Assembly: GCF_016793285.1 (NCBI RefSeq)
Contig: NZ_JAEUMO010000029.1
Coordinates: 1 to 60,429 of the forward strand
Reading direction: 5' to 3'
Length of the DNA: 60,429 nucleotides
Source of the DNA: Phenylobacterium sp.
GTDB lineage: Bacteria; Pseudomonadota; Alphaproteobacteria; Caulobacterales; Caulobacteraceae
Part shown: piece by piece, positions 35,421-45,040 of the stretch
Position numbering within the stretch: position 1 is the stretch's first letter
How the letters are laid out: every line of letters starts with the position of its first letter
Notes under the pieces: model-generated
The model's database searches: none
The model's input: the letters and a program-made list of their open reading frames with translations, nothing else
What the model was told of the DNA's origin: nothing
Program-made: the position numbers and the translations under genes

Positions 35421-36160
35421 TCAGATCATGACCATGCCGCCGTTGACGTGCAGGGTCTGGCCGGTGACGTACCCGGCCTCGTCGGAGGCGAGATAGGCGA
35501 CCGCTGCCGCGACGTCACCCCCCGCGCCCAGCCGGCCGGCCGGAATCGTGCCCAGGATGGCCGCCTTCTGCTGTTCGTTGAGCGCGTCGGTCATGGGGCT
35601 CGCGATGAAGCCCGGCGCCACGCAGTTGACGGTGATGCCGCGGGTCGCGACTTCCTGCGCCAGAGCCTTGGAGAATCCGATCATTCCGGCCTTGGAGGCG
35701 GCGTAGTTGGCCTGGCCGGGGTTGCCCATCACGCCCACGACCGAGGTGATGCCGATGATGCGCCCGTGGCGGCGCTTCATCATCCCGCGCATGGCCGAGC
35801 GGGCGAGGCGGAAATAGCTCTCGAGATTGACCTTGAGGACCGTCTCCCAGTCCTCGTCCTTCATCCGCATGAGCAGGCCGTCGCGGGTGATGCCCGCGTT
35901 GGCCACGACGATGTCGACCGGCGCCCCGGCGGCGCCCTCGGCCGCTTCCATCAGGCCGTCGACGGCGGCGGGATCCGAGAGATTCGCCGCCGCCACCGAG
36001 ACGCGCGCGTTCAGGCTCGCGGCCAGGTCCTGCAGGACGGCTTCGCGCGTGCCGCTCAGCACCACATGCGCGCCCTGCGCGTGCAGGGTCCTGGCGATCT
36101 CGGCGCCGATGCCGCCGGTCGCTCCGGTGACAAGGGCGGTCTTGCCGGTGAGGTCGAACA

Positions 36161-36161
<1 letters not shown>
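35421..36161 (-). CDS. fabG: 3-oxoacyl-ACP reductase
   Basis: A 246-residue SDR that reduces beta-ketoacyl-ACP with NADPH. TGATGGIG (about 12-19) binds the cofactor, NAGITRD is present, and catalysis uses the serine in ITSVVGVMGN with YAASK. The C-terminal TGQTLHVNGGMVMI is the FabG hallmark. Its ATG shares one base with the fabD stop (TGATG), so D and G are coupled. Confidence 0.97.
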
Positions 36162-37102
<941 letters not shown>

Positions 37103-37193
37103 AGGCGATCCCGTTCCTGGTGATTCCGAGGCGCGAGGGTTAGGGGATAGAACCGACGCGTACAAGAACGACGAGACTCGAGGGGATGAACTC

Positions 37194-38276
37194 ATGAGGG
37201 CAGTTATCCGGCGCGACAAGCGGCTGGTGTGCGACGAGATCGCGGAGCTGACGCCGGCCGCGGGCCAGGTGCTGGTGAAGACGCTGGCCTGCGGGATCTG
37301 CGGGTCGGACCTGCACGCGCTCCACTACATGGAGCACATGATCGACCTCTCGCGGCGCGCTGGCGGCGCCATGGACGGCGGCTTCGATCCCACCGCCGAC
37401 ACGGTCTTCGGACATGAGTTCTGCGCAGAGATCCTCGACCACGGGCCCGGGTCGACCAAGGCGCTCAAGGCCGGAACCCGGGTCGTGAGCGTCCCGGTTA
37501 CGATGCACGACGGCGGCGTCGAGGCGCTGGGCTTCTCCAACCGCCTGCCGGGCGGTTTCGCCGAGCAGATGCTGCTGACCGAGGCCATGGTGCTGCCCGT
37601 GCCCAACGGCCTGCCGACCGACAAGGCCGCGCTGACCGAGCCGTTCGCGGTGGGCGCGCACGCCGTGGCCAAGGCGCGGCTCGAGCCGAAATCGGTGTCG
37701 CTGGTGGTCGGCTGCGGCCCGGTCGGGCTGGCGGTCATCGCGGCCCTCAAGGCCAAGGGCCACGGACCGGTGATCGCCGCCGACTTCTCGCCCCGCCGCC
37801 GCGCCGCCGCCGAAAAGCTGGGCGCCGACGTCGTGATCGACCCCGCTGTCGAGAACCCTCACGAGCGCTGGGAAACGCTGGGCGTGCCGCGGGCGCGGGC
37901 CGCGCAGTCGATGATGCAGATGATGGGCAACGCCATCGCCCAGCCGGTGGTGTTCGAATGCGTCGGCGCGCCCGGCGTGCTCCAGGCGCTGATCGAGGCG
38001 GCTCCGGCCGGCTCGCAGATCGTCGTGGCCGGCGTCTGCATGGAGAGCGACAAGATCGAGCCCTCCATCGCCATCACCAAGGAGATCGAGCTCACCTTCG
38101 TGTTCGGCTACACGCCCGAGGAGTTCGCGCTCACCCTGAACCAGCTCGCCGACGGGATCATCGACGTCTCGGGCCTCGTGACCGGCAAGGTCGGACTGGA
38201 TGGCGTCGCACAGGCGTTCACCGACCTCGGCGATCCCGAAGCGCACGTGAAGATCCTGGTGCAGCCGAACGGCTAG
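37194..38276 (+). CDS. Zinc-dependent alcohol dehydrogenase
   Basis: A 360-residue medium-chain dehydrogenase. The catalytic zinc site begins CGICGSDLH near residue 33 and includes GHEFCAEILDHG near 76-87. The Rossmann motif is VVGCGPVGLAVIAALKAKG. The structural-zinc four-cysteine lobe is missing, as in some family branches. ATG at 37194 has GAGGGGA at a good distance and nothing longer fits. The insert with MEHMIDLSRRAGGAMDGGFD before the second zinc ligand is unusual. Substrate unknown. Confidence 0.88.
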   Translation: MRAVIRRDKRLVCDEIAELTPAAGQVLVKTLACGICGSDLHALHYMEHMIDLSRRAGGAMDGGFDPTADTVFGHEFCAEILDHGPGSTKALKAGTRVVSVPVTMHDGGVEALGFSNRLPGGFAEQMLLTEAMVLPVPNGLPTDKAALTEPFAVGAHAVAKARLEPKSVSLVVGCGPVGLAVIAALKAKGHGPVIAADFSPRRRAAAEKLGADVVIDPAVENPHERWETLGVPRARAAQSMMQMMGNAIAQPVVFECVGAPGVLQALIEAAPAGSQIVVAGVCMESDKIEPSIAITKEIELTFVFGYTPEEFALTLNQLADGIIDVSGLVTGKVGLDGVAQAFTDLGDPEAHVKILVQPNG

Positions 38277-38280
38277 TGTG

Positions 38281-38337
38281 TTGGATCTGAGGTTCGCCCG
38301 CTTCTGGGTCGGAGCGCAGAGCGAACTTCAGATCCAA
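38281..38337. repeat. Long inverted repeat, element A
   Basis: TTGGATCTGAGGTTCGC (38281-38297) pairs with GCGAACTTCAGATCCAA (38321-38337): 17 pairs with one G-T, around a 23-base loop. It begins 4 bases after the dehydrogenase stop. No T-run follows on either strand in the correct place, so it is not a clean terminator. Its right arm shares GCGAACTTC with element B next to it, which suggests a repeat family. Confidence 0.7.
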
Positions 38338-38363
38338 AAAGTACCCTAGAAACAAATACTTCT

Positions 38364-38438
38364 CTAGTGTCCTTATCGATTCCGAAGGTCGACCGAGTCC
38401 GCCTCACACGCTTGCGAACTTCGGAATAGGGACACTAG
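38364..38438. repeat. Long inverted repeat, element B
   Basis: CTAGTGTCC (38364-38372) pairs with GGACACTAG (38430-38438), and ATTCCGAAG pairs with CTTCGGAAT inside, with a small asymmetric bulge. The inner arm GCGAACTTC matches element A, and CTAGTGT also occurs just before element A. The right end touches the stop region of the PodJ-like gene at 38435. It looks like an interspersed palindromic element of the REP/MITE kind. Confidence 0.65.
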
Positions 38439-39715
38439 CGTCGGGGGTGATCGCGCAGATATGCCGCCGAGGCCTGCCGGAAGGCCGGTGAGGCCGCCCC
38501 GTCGAGCGGGCCCACATAGTAGCCCTGCCGCGCGAGCAGCGCCTGGGTCTCCGCGATCGTAGTGGCCGGCGCGATGACGTCGGCGGTGTCGAGCATCGGT
38601 GCGCCGGGCTGAAACGCCCCGACATCCCGGTCGAGCCCGGCGCGTTCTCCTGCGGTCAGGCGGCCCTCGATCTCGACCTGCTTCTCGCGCGCAGCCACGT
38701 CGCCCGCGTTGGCCGCGATCGCGTACCACCGGTAGGCCTCGCGCAGGTTCTTCTCCACGCCCCGTCCGGCCTCGTAGAGGAGGCCGAGATTGTATTGGGA
38801 GTCCACGACGCCCTGTTCGGCGGCGCGACGGAACCAGCCTGCGGCGGCGGCGTAGTCGCGCATCCCGCCGTCGCCCTGCGTCAGGAAGAGCCCGAGGTTG
38901 TGCATGGCCATCCGGTCGCCGCGCTCGGCGGCCCGGACGGTCCACGCGCGCGCCGCCGCCATGTCCTGCGGCAGGCCGGCGCCGCCGGTCTCGTAGAGCG
39001 CCGCGAGATGTAGCTGCGCCTGGGCGTCGCCGGCCTGGGCGAGCCCCGTCAGGCGCGGCAGCGCCATCGCGTCCCCGCGCGCCAGGGCTTCGGCGACGGC
39101 GGCGTAGGTGTCTCCCGACGGGACCGAGGCCGGCAGCGGCGATGGCCCCTGCGCCTTCCGCGCCGTCGCGGCCGGGCCCGACGGCGCGGGCCTGAGGCTC
39201 GGGCGGAACGGGAGGGACTCGGTCAGCGCGGCCGCGACCTGCGGCAACAGTTCGGGCCGGGTGGCGGTCAGCACGCCGGCGCCGACGACGCTCAGCGCCG
39301 CCAGCGCGCTCGCAACCACCAGCACCGCGCGAAGGACGCCCGGATCCTGTCGCCATGACCCGGCCTCGGCCTCCCGGGCGCGGCCGAACTCGTCCAGCAT
39401 CAGGTCCAGCCGCCCCGACACGGCATGCTCCCGCGCCGCCTGGGCCGCAGACTGGCTTTCGAGCTTCCGGGTGAGCTGGCTTACCGTGGCCGCGAGTTCG
39501 GCCGCCCGCGCGTGGGCGGCGGACTCATGCTCCGCCATCCGCCGGGCCAGGACGTCGAGCGTCCGGATCAGCTCCGCGGCGGTTTCGAGCGGCAGGGCGG
39601 CGGCCGCGGCGTCGAAGCGCGCCTCGAGCGCGCCCAGGACGGCGCGCAGCTCGTCGAGCGCGGCGCGCGTTCGCGCCTCGCCCGTCCCGATCGGCCAGCC
39701 CCCGTCGTCGGCCAA
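38435..39715 (-). CDS. PodJ-like Sel1-repeat membrane protein
   Basis: About 426 residues. The N-terminal 120 residues are helical and coiled-coil-like (ALEARFDAAAAALPLETAAE, AAELAATVSQLTRKLESQSA). One transmembrane helix at about 140-162 (VLRAVLVVASALAALSVVGA) follows. Sel1-type repeats (AGDAQAQLHLAALYETGGAG and so on) fill about 240-375. A C-terminal peptidoglycan-binding-like segment (ETQALLARQGYYVGPLDGAA) ends the protein. This is the layout of the periplasmic half of polarity factor PodJ, though the long cytoplasmic part of PodJ is missing. TTG at 39715 with GAGGGGGA upstream is the likely start. A role at a cell pole or septum is inference. Confidence 0.78.
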   Translation of the reverse strand: MADDGGWPIGTGEARTRAALDELRAVLGALEARFDAAAAALPLETAAELIRTLDVLARRMAEHESAAHARAAELAATVSQLTRKLESQSAAQAAREHAVSGRLDLMLDEFGRAREAEAGSWRQDPGVLRAVLVVASALAALSVVGAGVLTATRPELLPQVAAALTESLPFRPSLRPAPSGPAATARKAQGPSPLPASVPSGDTYAAVAEALARGDAMALPRLTGLAQAGDAQAQLHLAALYETGGAGLPQDMAAARAWTVRAAERGDRMAMHNLGLFLTQGDGGMRDYAAAAGWFRRAAEQGVVDSQYNLGLLYEAGRGVEKNLREAYRWYAIAANAGDVAAREKQVEIEGRLTAGERAGLDRDVGAFQPGAPMLDTADVIAPATTIAETQALLARQGYYVGPLDGAASPAFRQASAAYLRDHPRR

Positions 39716-40295
39716 ACCATCCCCCTCAAAGACCGGCCGCCCGACCGGCCCGACGCCGATGTTACACCAACCCGCCGGGGCGCCCCCAACCCCCTGCGCC
39801 GATTGTCGCACCGTCGCCACCGGAAGCGCCCGCGAGGCCCCTCGGCGGCTTCAGCGGTCAGGTCTTCCGCAATCGTACGATGCGACGCCTTAGGAGAGGC
39901 TGAACGCGAGAGAGTTCAGCCCCCTCGCCCTGTCCTCCCGCCAAGGTTTCACACCTTGCGGGCGAGGGTGTGGCGCTCAGCAATGCCTGCTCAGAACCTG
40001 AAAATGGCGGCAACGGATGCAGCATTCGACCGGCGCGCCCGCGCCAATCACCTTGCCGCCGACATGAACAAGCATCGGAAGTTGTGAGACCTCGCCGGCC
40101 AGGAGCGCCAGCTTGACAGTCGCCAACCGCGGTTTCACAACCGACCGTGGTTAGCAGAAGGTAAAAGCCGCGGTTGCAACCCTGAGCATCCGAGACTTTT
40201 TTCTTTCGCCTGTCAGGGGAATATTCGGCGAACACGGGCCGAGCAAGTCTCGGCGCAGGTCGCCATCCGATCGGGAAAGTCACCGGGGGTAACGT
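39716..40295. other. Intergenic region before the fibre locus
   Basis: About 580 bases with no supportable gene. It contains two adjacent hairpins (39898-39921 and 39922-39968) and a relatively A+T-rich stretch (about 40130-40230) that should hold the promoter of the DUF4402 locus. No clear -35/-10 pair was identified. A short plus-strand open frame ending near 40087 has no ribosome site or homology and was not accepted. Confidence 0.6.
39898..39968. repeat. Pair of hairpins upstream of the fibre locus
   Basis: GGCTGAAC (39898-39905) pairs perfectly with GTTCAGCC (39914-39921). Directly after it CCCTCGCCC (39922-39930) pairs with GGGCGAGGG (39960-39968), with an inner CAAGGT/ACCTTG pair. No T-run follows. 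They may be a palindromic repeat element or a boundary structure between convergent or divergent transcripts. Confidence 0.6.
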
Positions 40296-40826
40296 ATGAA
40301 GCTTCGTCTTGCGTTCGCCGCGTTCGGCGCCGCCACGCTCACCGCCGTCGCAGCCCAGGCCGCCGACGCCACCGCCAACGCCAGCGCCACGATCGTGGCC
40401 CCGACGCAGCTCAGCGCGACGCGCGACCTGGCGTTCGGTACGATCGCCAAGCCGACCACGGGCACGACCCTCGTCACCGTGGCGTCCGACGCCTCGGCCA
40501 GCGCAACGCCGACCGTCAGCGGCGGCAACGGCTCGGTCCCGGTGTCGGGCCAGGCCCGCGCCGCGACCTTCCGGCTGATTGGCAATCCTGGGTCCACCTA
40601 CACGATCGGCGGCAACGTCCTGAGCTTCCCCACCGCGGGCACGAACCTCATCAGCCCTGCGTCCGAGACGCCGGTCGCGTCGTTCGGGTCGGTCGGGACC
40701 ATCCCCAACGGCGGCGCGACGCCGGGGCAGCAGGACCTCTACATCGGCGGCCACTTCTCCATCGACGCCAATACGGCGCCGGCCACGTACAACGGCACCC
40801 TCGTGCTGACGGTGACGTTCAACTGA
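40296..40826 (+). CDS. DUF4402-family secreted subunit, major fibre subunit candidate
   Basis: A 176-residue exported protein. The signal peptide (about 1-22, MKLRLAFAAFGAATLTAVAA) is followed by the DUF4402 pattern: APTQLSATRDLAFGTIAKPT (about 38-57), a GNGSVPVSGQARAATFRL strand, GGHFSIDANTAPATYNG and the end LVLTVTFN. No cysteine is present in the mature part. DUF4402 proteins are beta-sandwiches found next to chaperone/usher-like genes. As first gene of the locus with a long leader it is the best candidate for the abundant shaft subunit. The terminal beta strand ending TVTFN could serve in donor-strand exchange, which is inference. Confidence 0.85.
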   Translation: MKLRLAFAAFGAATLTAVAAQAADATANASATIVAPTQLSATRDLAFGTIAKPTTGTTLVTVASDASASATPTVSGGNGSVPVSGQARAATFRLIGNPGSTYTIGGNVLSFPTAGTNLISPASETPVASFGSVGTIPNGGATPGQQDLYIGGHFSIDANTAPATYNGTLVLTVTFN

Positions 40827-40882
40827 TCCCCTGCGACACCGCCGGGACTTTCCGTCCTGGCGTCGGTGTCTAGGTTTGGGCC

Positions 40883-41389
40883 ATGACTCGCGCAGTTCCC
40901 ATCGTCGGCATCGTGGCCGCCCTCGCGGCGGCGCCGGCGGCGGCGGCCGGTTTGCAGGCCCAGGCCGGAGCCCAGACGGTGATCGTCGAGCCGATGGCGA
41001 TCCGGATGCAGTGGGCGACCGCCATGCCCAGCGTCCGGGGCGCTGCCGACGGCGCCGTCTTCAGCGGCGCCATGCCTTCGATGGCCCTGGGCATGATGAT
41101 GCCCGCGAACGCCCGACTGATGATCCAGCGGGAGGACGAAACCGGCGAGCCTGCGACGGCGCCCGGCGCCTTCGACGTCACCACCATCCGCGACCAGCCC
41201 GCCGTACTGGTTCGCACGGGCCTGACCGACACGCGGATCGGCGGCGATCACGCCCTGGTGGGCGGTGAAGTGCGCGCCGGGACGGCCGCCAGCATCGGGG
41301 TCGCGCGCGGCGGCCTCATCCTTGCATCGACGGGCAGCCAGGCGCCCGGATCGTCCGGAACGCTGGTCGTGATGGTGCAGTACAACTGA
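40883..41389 (+). CDS. Secreted subunit of the DUF4402 fibre locus
   Basis: A 168-residue exported protein with a signal peptide (about 1-22). The mature part is Ala/Gly/Met-rich (GAMPSMALGMMMPANARLMI) with beta strands and ends GTLVVMVQYN, the same terminal pattern as its neighbours. No cysteines. It is more diverged from DUF4402 than the flanking subunits and might be a minor subunit, adaptor or terminator. Its stop overlaps the chaperone ATG (TGATG), so the two are co-translated. Confidence 0.75.
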   Translation: MTRAVPIVGIVAALAAAPAAAAGLQAQAGAQTVIVEPMAIRMQWATAMPSVRGAADGAVFSGAMPSMALGMMMPANARLMIQREDETGEPATAPGAFDVTTIRDQPAVLVRTGLTDTRIGGDHALVGGEVRAGTAASIGVARGGLILASTGSQAPGSSGTLVVMVQYN

Positions 41390-42297
41390 TGCGCGCCGCC
41401 CTGATCCTCGCGTTCGCGCTCGCCTCGGCGGGCGTTCCGGCGCTCGCGCAGCCGGCGGACCCCGCGCCAGCGCCCGTGGTGACCACCGGCGGCGCGTTCA
41501 TCAACATCACGCCGAAGCGGATCACCTTCGACAGGGGCCGCCGGATCGGCACGGTCTTCCTGGTGAATCAGGGGCGCGAACCGATCACCGTCGACATCGC
41601 ACTGATCGACCGGGTGATGCTGCCCGACGGCCAGATCTTCGCGCTCGACGAGGCGGTTCAGCGCGACGACGCGAAGGCCGTCGCCGCCCAGGTGAAGTCC
41701 GCGAGGGACCTGCTGCAGCTATCGCCCCGGCGCGTGACCCTGCTGCCGAACCGGCCGCAGACGGTGCGCATCCGCCTGGCGAGCCTGCCCGACGCCGCCG
41801 GCGGCGAGCGCCGCAGCCACCTGACGATCACCACCCTGCCGCCGAGGGACACCGGGGCCACGCCCGAGCAGGCCGCCAACCCGGCCCGCAACGAACTGAG
41901 CTTTCAGATCACCGCCGTGTACGGCATCTCGATCCCGGTGATCGTGCGACCGGCCGAGCCGGACGTCAGCGCCACGCTGCAGGGCGCACGCCTCGAGTTC
42001 CCGGACGTGTCGCCCGACGGCCGCGCCGCACCGCGCCGGACCGCGGTGGTCGCCCTGGACCTCGTGCGCGGCGGCGCCAGTTCGGTCTACGGCAACTTCG
42101 AAGTCCGCGTCGCCGGCGCGAAGAAGGACGCCGAGCCGCTGGGGCTCGCGCGGGGGGTCGCCGTCTATCCCGAGGTCGCCCGCAGAGCGGTGCGGATTCC
42201 GCTCAGCCGCGCTCCTGCCCCCGGGGAGTCGCTGGAGGTGACCTTCACGGACGACGACACGTCACCGGGGAAGGTCCTTGCGAAAGCCGCGCTCTAG
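41389..42297 (+). CDS. PapD-like periplasmic pilus chaperone
   Basis: A 302-residue exported protein (signal peptide about 1-22) of two immunoglobulin-like domains. The first has INITPKRITFDRGRRIGTVF and VFLVNQGREPITVDIALIDR, followed by LLQLSPRRVTLLPNRPQTVR. The RVTLLPNRPQTVRIRL strand fits the G1 donor strand and conserved LxPxxxQxVR pattern of FGL/FGS chaperones. The second domain (about 170-300) has HLTITTLPP and PVIVRP. It should hold unfolded subunits in the periplasm and deliver them to the usher encoded next. It overlaps the usher gene by 20 bases. Confidence 0.85.
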   Translation: MRAALILAFALASAGVPALAQPADPAPAPVVTTGGAFINITPKRITFDRGRRIGTVFLVNQGREPITVDIALIDRVMLPDGQIFALDEAVQRDDAKAVAAQVKSARDLLQLSPRRVTLLPNRPQTVRIRLASLPDAAGGERRSHLTITTLPPRDTGATPEQAANPARNELSFQITAVYGISIPVIVRPAEPDVSATLQGARLEFPDVSPDGRAAPRRTAVVALDLVRGGASSVYGNFEVRVAGAKKDAEPLGLARGVAVYPEVARRAVRIPLSRAPAPGESLEVTFTDDDTSPGKVLAKAAL

Positions 42298-45040
42298 ATG
42301 GCCGGCGCTCGCTGCGACCGCCGTCCTGACGCTGATGCGGGGCGCGCCGGCCGAGGCGGCTGAGCCCCCTGCCCCGCCCGCCGCGGATGCCCCGGCGCTC
42401 GACCCGGCGACTCTGCTGCTGTTCTCCGTGTCGCTCGACAACCTGACCCTGTCGGAAGGGCTGGGGGCCTATGGCGACCCCGCCGACCCGCTCGTGCCCG
42501 TCGGCGAACTGGCGCGCCTGCTCGAGGCGGACATCGACGTGCTGCCCCCGGAACGCCGCATCGTCGGCCGGCTGGGCCAGGCGCGCAGTTCCCTGCTGGT
42601 CGATCTCTCGGCCGGTGTCGCGCGCTCAGCGGGGCGCGAGACGCCGATCTCGGCCGGCGACGCCGCCGTAACGCCGACCGAGATCTACCTGCGCGTCTCA
42701 CAGTTGCGCAGGCTGCTGGGTCTCGAGATCGAGGTCGCGGACGACGAACTCGCGCTGCGCCTGCATGCGCGCGAGAAGTTCCCTGTGCAGGCGCGCCTGG
42801 AACGGCTCGCCAACCGGCCCGATGGATCGCAGACCGGCGTCGAGCAGGATTCGCTGCGCGTCAGCGAGCCCTACGCACTGTTCAGCCCGCCCGGCGTCGA
42901 TGCGATCCTCGACACCGGCGTGAGCGCCGGCGACCCGAACCGGTCGTTCCGCTACGACCTGCGCCTGGCCGGCGACCTGCTCTGGAGCAACTTCCAGGGC
43001 TATCTCGGCTCGGACGAGGAAGGCCGCGCCACCAACGCGCGGGTCCTGCTGCAACGGCGCTCGATCGAGGGCTCCATGCTGGGGCCGCTGCACGCGCGTG
43101 AGGTCAGTCTCGGCGACACCTACACGCCGTCGCTCTCGATCGGGCCGCGCAGCGTGTCCGGCCGCGGGTTCTCGTTCTCGACGGCGCCGCTCGAACAGAC
43201 CAGCGTCTTCAACCGTATCGACCTGCGCGGGGACCTGCCGCCCGGGTTCGACGTCGAGCTCTATGTCAACGACGTGCTGCGCAGCAGCACAAACCAGGCG
43301 ATCAACGGCCGCTTCGAGTTCCTGGACGTGCCGCTGTCGCCCGGCCTGAACGTCCTGCGCGTGGTCACCTACGGCCCCCGCGGCGAGCGGCAGGAGGAGG
43401 TGCAGGTCGTCAATGTCGGCGCGGGGCTGCTGCGGCCGGGCGAGGCGCAGGTGCAGTTCGGCATCGTCGAGCAGGAGCACCCGGTGTTCCAGCCGCGCCG
43501 GGTCGGCCGGCCGCTGCTCGGCGACACAGCCGTCTTCGCGAGCGGCGGCGTGCGCACCGTCGTCTCGGTGAACTACGGCATCAGCAGCCTGGCCACCATG
43601 TCGGCCGGCCTCGCGCGGACGCCGCGCCCGAACGGCGACGCGGTGTCGATCTATACGCTGGGCCTGCGCGGTTCGATCTTGGGAATGGCGACCCAGTTCG
43701 ACGTCGGCGTCGACGACAACGGCGGCCAGGCCGCCTCGCTCGGCGCGGCGGGCATGTGGGGGCCCCTCTCGGGCGTGCTGCGCCATGCCGAGTACCGCGA
43801 CGGCTTCATCGATGAGAACAACCTGGGCTTCAACTCGCAGTTCGAGATGCGCAGGCGCACGGAAATCACCGTCGACTCCAGCCTGAACCTGAGGGGCCGC
43901 ATCGTGCCGGTCTCGATGCGGGCCCTGCGCAACGAATACGCCGGCGGGTCGTACGACTTCCTGGCCGCGGCGCGCGCCTCGTCGAGCGTCGGCCAGGTGC
44001 TGCTCTCCGCGGGCCTCGAGTACCAGCGCCAAGTCTATCGCCCGACGCCGGCCACGGAGATCCTGCGCGGCTACATCACCGCCACGACCTTCCGCGGCTA
44101 CACGTGGCAGATCCGCACAAGCCTCGACTACGACGTGCTGCCCAACTTCAAGGCGCGTTTCCTGGCGCTCACGGTGGATCGCAAGCTGTCGGACACCTGG
44201 TCGGTCCGCTTCGGGCTGGGGCAGCCTCTGGACGACCTCGACCGCTGGAACGTGGTGCTGTCCTCGATCCTCGCCACCCGCTACGGCGACTTCGCGCTCA
44301 CCGGCGAGTACGACAACATGGACGACGACTGGCGGCTGGCGGCGCAATGGAACTTCGGCCTGGGTTACGATCCTGCCCGTCGCCGCTACGACCTCATGCG
44401 CACCGGGCCGGGCACTGGCGGCTCGGTCCTGTTCAACGCCTTCATCGACGAGAACGGCGACGGCGTACGGCAGGCGAACGAGGCCCCTGCCCCGAACGTG
44501 GCCCTGGACGCCGGCGGCCAGCGCGGCGTGCTGACCGGGCCCGACGGGCGGGTGTTCCTGACGGGCCTCGGCGGCGGTCCCAGCAGCAGCGTGGACGTCA
44601 GCCTCGACCGAATCGACAACCCCTCGGTGGCGGCGCCGCCATCGAAAGTGCGGCTGCGTCCTCGGCCGGGCGGCGTGACGCGCGTGGACTATCCGCTGCG
44701 GCCCACGGGCGGCGTGGCGGTGAAGGTGGAACTGCTACGCGACGACGGCGCCCGCGTCGGCCTCGCATCGGTCCGGCTGCAACTCGTCAAGGACGACGGC
44801 CAGGTCGTCGACGCGGTCAGCGAGTTCGACGGTTCGGCGATCTTCGACGCCGTGCCTGTGGGCGCCTGGCGGCTGCGCCTCGATCCGCGCCAGGCCGAGA
44901 AGCTGCGGATGCGGCTGACCACCGAGCCGGCGGTGAAGATCGCGGGCGACGGCGAATACGCGCCGGACGTCGCCGTGCAGGTGCGCTTCGACCCCGCGCC
45001 GCCGGACACGGCGGTGGCCAAGGCGGGAGGCGGCGGATGA
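42278..45040 (+). CDS. Divergent usher-like outer-membrane assembly protein
   Basis: A 920-residue exported protein starting at a TTG inside the end of the chaperone gene. After the signal peptide (about 1-28) residues 40-170 resemble a copper-amine-oxidase-type stalk/POTRA-like domain (DPLVPVGELARLLEADIDVL) rather than the classical usher N-domain. A long beta-barrel-like region (about 190-715) contains usher-like elements: PRSVSGRGFSFSTAPLEQTS, RIDLRGDLPPGFDVELYVND and VPLSPGLNVLRVVTYGPRGE. From about 722 FIDENGDGVRQANEAPAPNV starts two or more carboxypeptidase-regulatory/SdrB-like beta domains. It would form the export pore for the subunits. Confidence 0.8.
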   Translation: MRKPRSRWPALAATAVLTLMRGAPAEAAEPPAPPAADAPALDPATLLLFSVSLDNLTLSEGLGAYGDPADPLVPVGELARLLEADIDVLPPERRIVGRLGQARSSLLVDLSAGVARSAGRETPISAGDAAVTPTEIYLRVSQLRRLLGLEIEVADDELALRLHAREKFPVQARLERLANRPDGSQTGVEQDSLRVSEPYALFSPPGVDAILDTGVSAGDPNRSFRYDLRLAGDLLWSNFQGYLGSDEEGRATNARVLLQRRSIEGSMLGPLHAREVSLGDTYTPSLSIGPRSVSGRGFSFSTAPLEQTSVFNRIDLRGDLPPGFDVELYVNDVLRSSTNQAINGRFEFLDVPLSPGLNVLRVVTYGPRGERQEEVQVVNVGAGLLRPGEAQVQFGIVEQEHPVFQPRRVGRPLLGDTAVFASGGVRTVVSVNYGISSLATMSAGLARTPRPNGDAVSIYTLGLRGSILGMATQFDVGVDDNGGQAASLGAAGMWGPLSGVLRHAEYRDGFIDENNLGFNSQFEMRRRTEITVDSSLNLRGRIVPVSMRALRNEYAGGSYDFLAAARASSSVGQVLLSAGLEYQRQVYRPTPATEILRGYITATTFRGYTWQIRTSLDYDVLPNFKARFLALTVDRKLSDTWSVRFGLGQPLDDLDRWNVVLSSILATRYGDFALTGEYDNMDDDWRLAAQWNFGLGYDPARRRYDLMRTGPGTGGSVLFNAFIDENGDGVRQANEAPAPNVALDAGGQRGVLTGPDGRVFLTGLGGGPSSSVDVSLDRIDNPSVAAPPSKVRLRPRPGGVTRVDYPLRPTGGVAVKVELLRDDGARVGLASVRLQLVKDDGQVVDAVSEFDGSAIFDAVPVGAWRLRLDPRQAEKLRMRLTTEPAVKIAGDGEYAPDVAVQVRFDPAPPDTAVAKAGGGG

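Noticed and set aside
38281-38337. Intrinsic terminator for the alcohol dehydrogenase
   Set aside because: The stem is strong but is followed by A residues on the plus strand and by no T-run on the minus strand; better described as a palindromic repeat.
39425-40087. 220-codon plus-strand frame running into the region before the fibre locus
   Set aside because: Mostly antisense to the PodJ-like gene, with basic low-complexity composition and no start signals.
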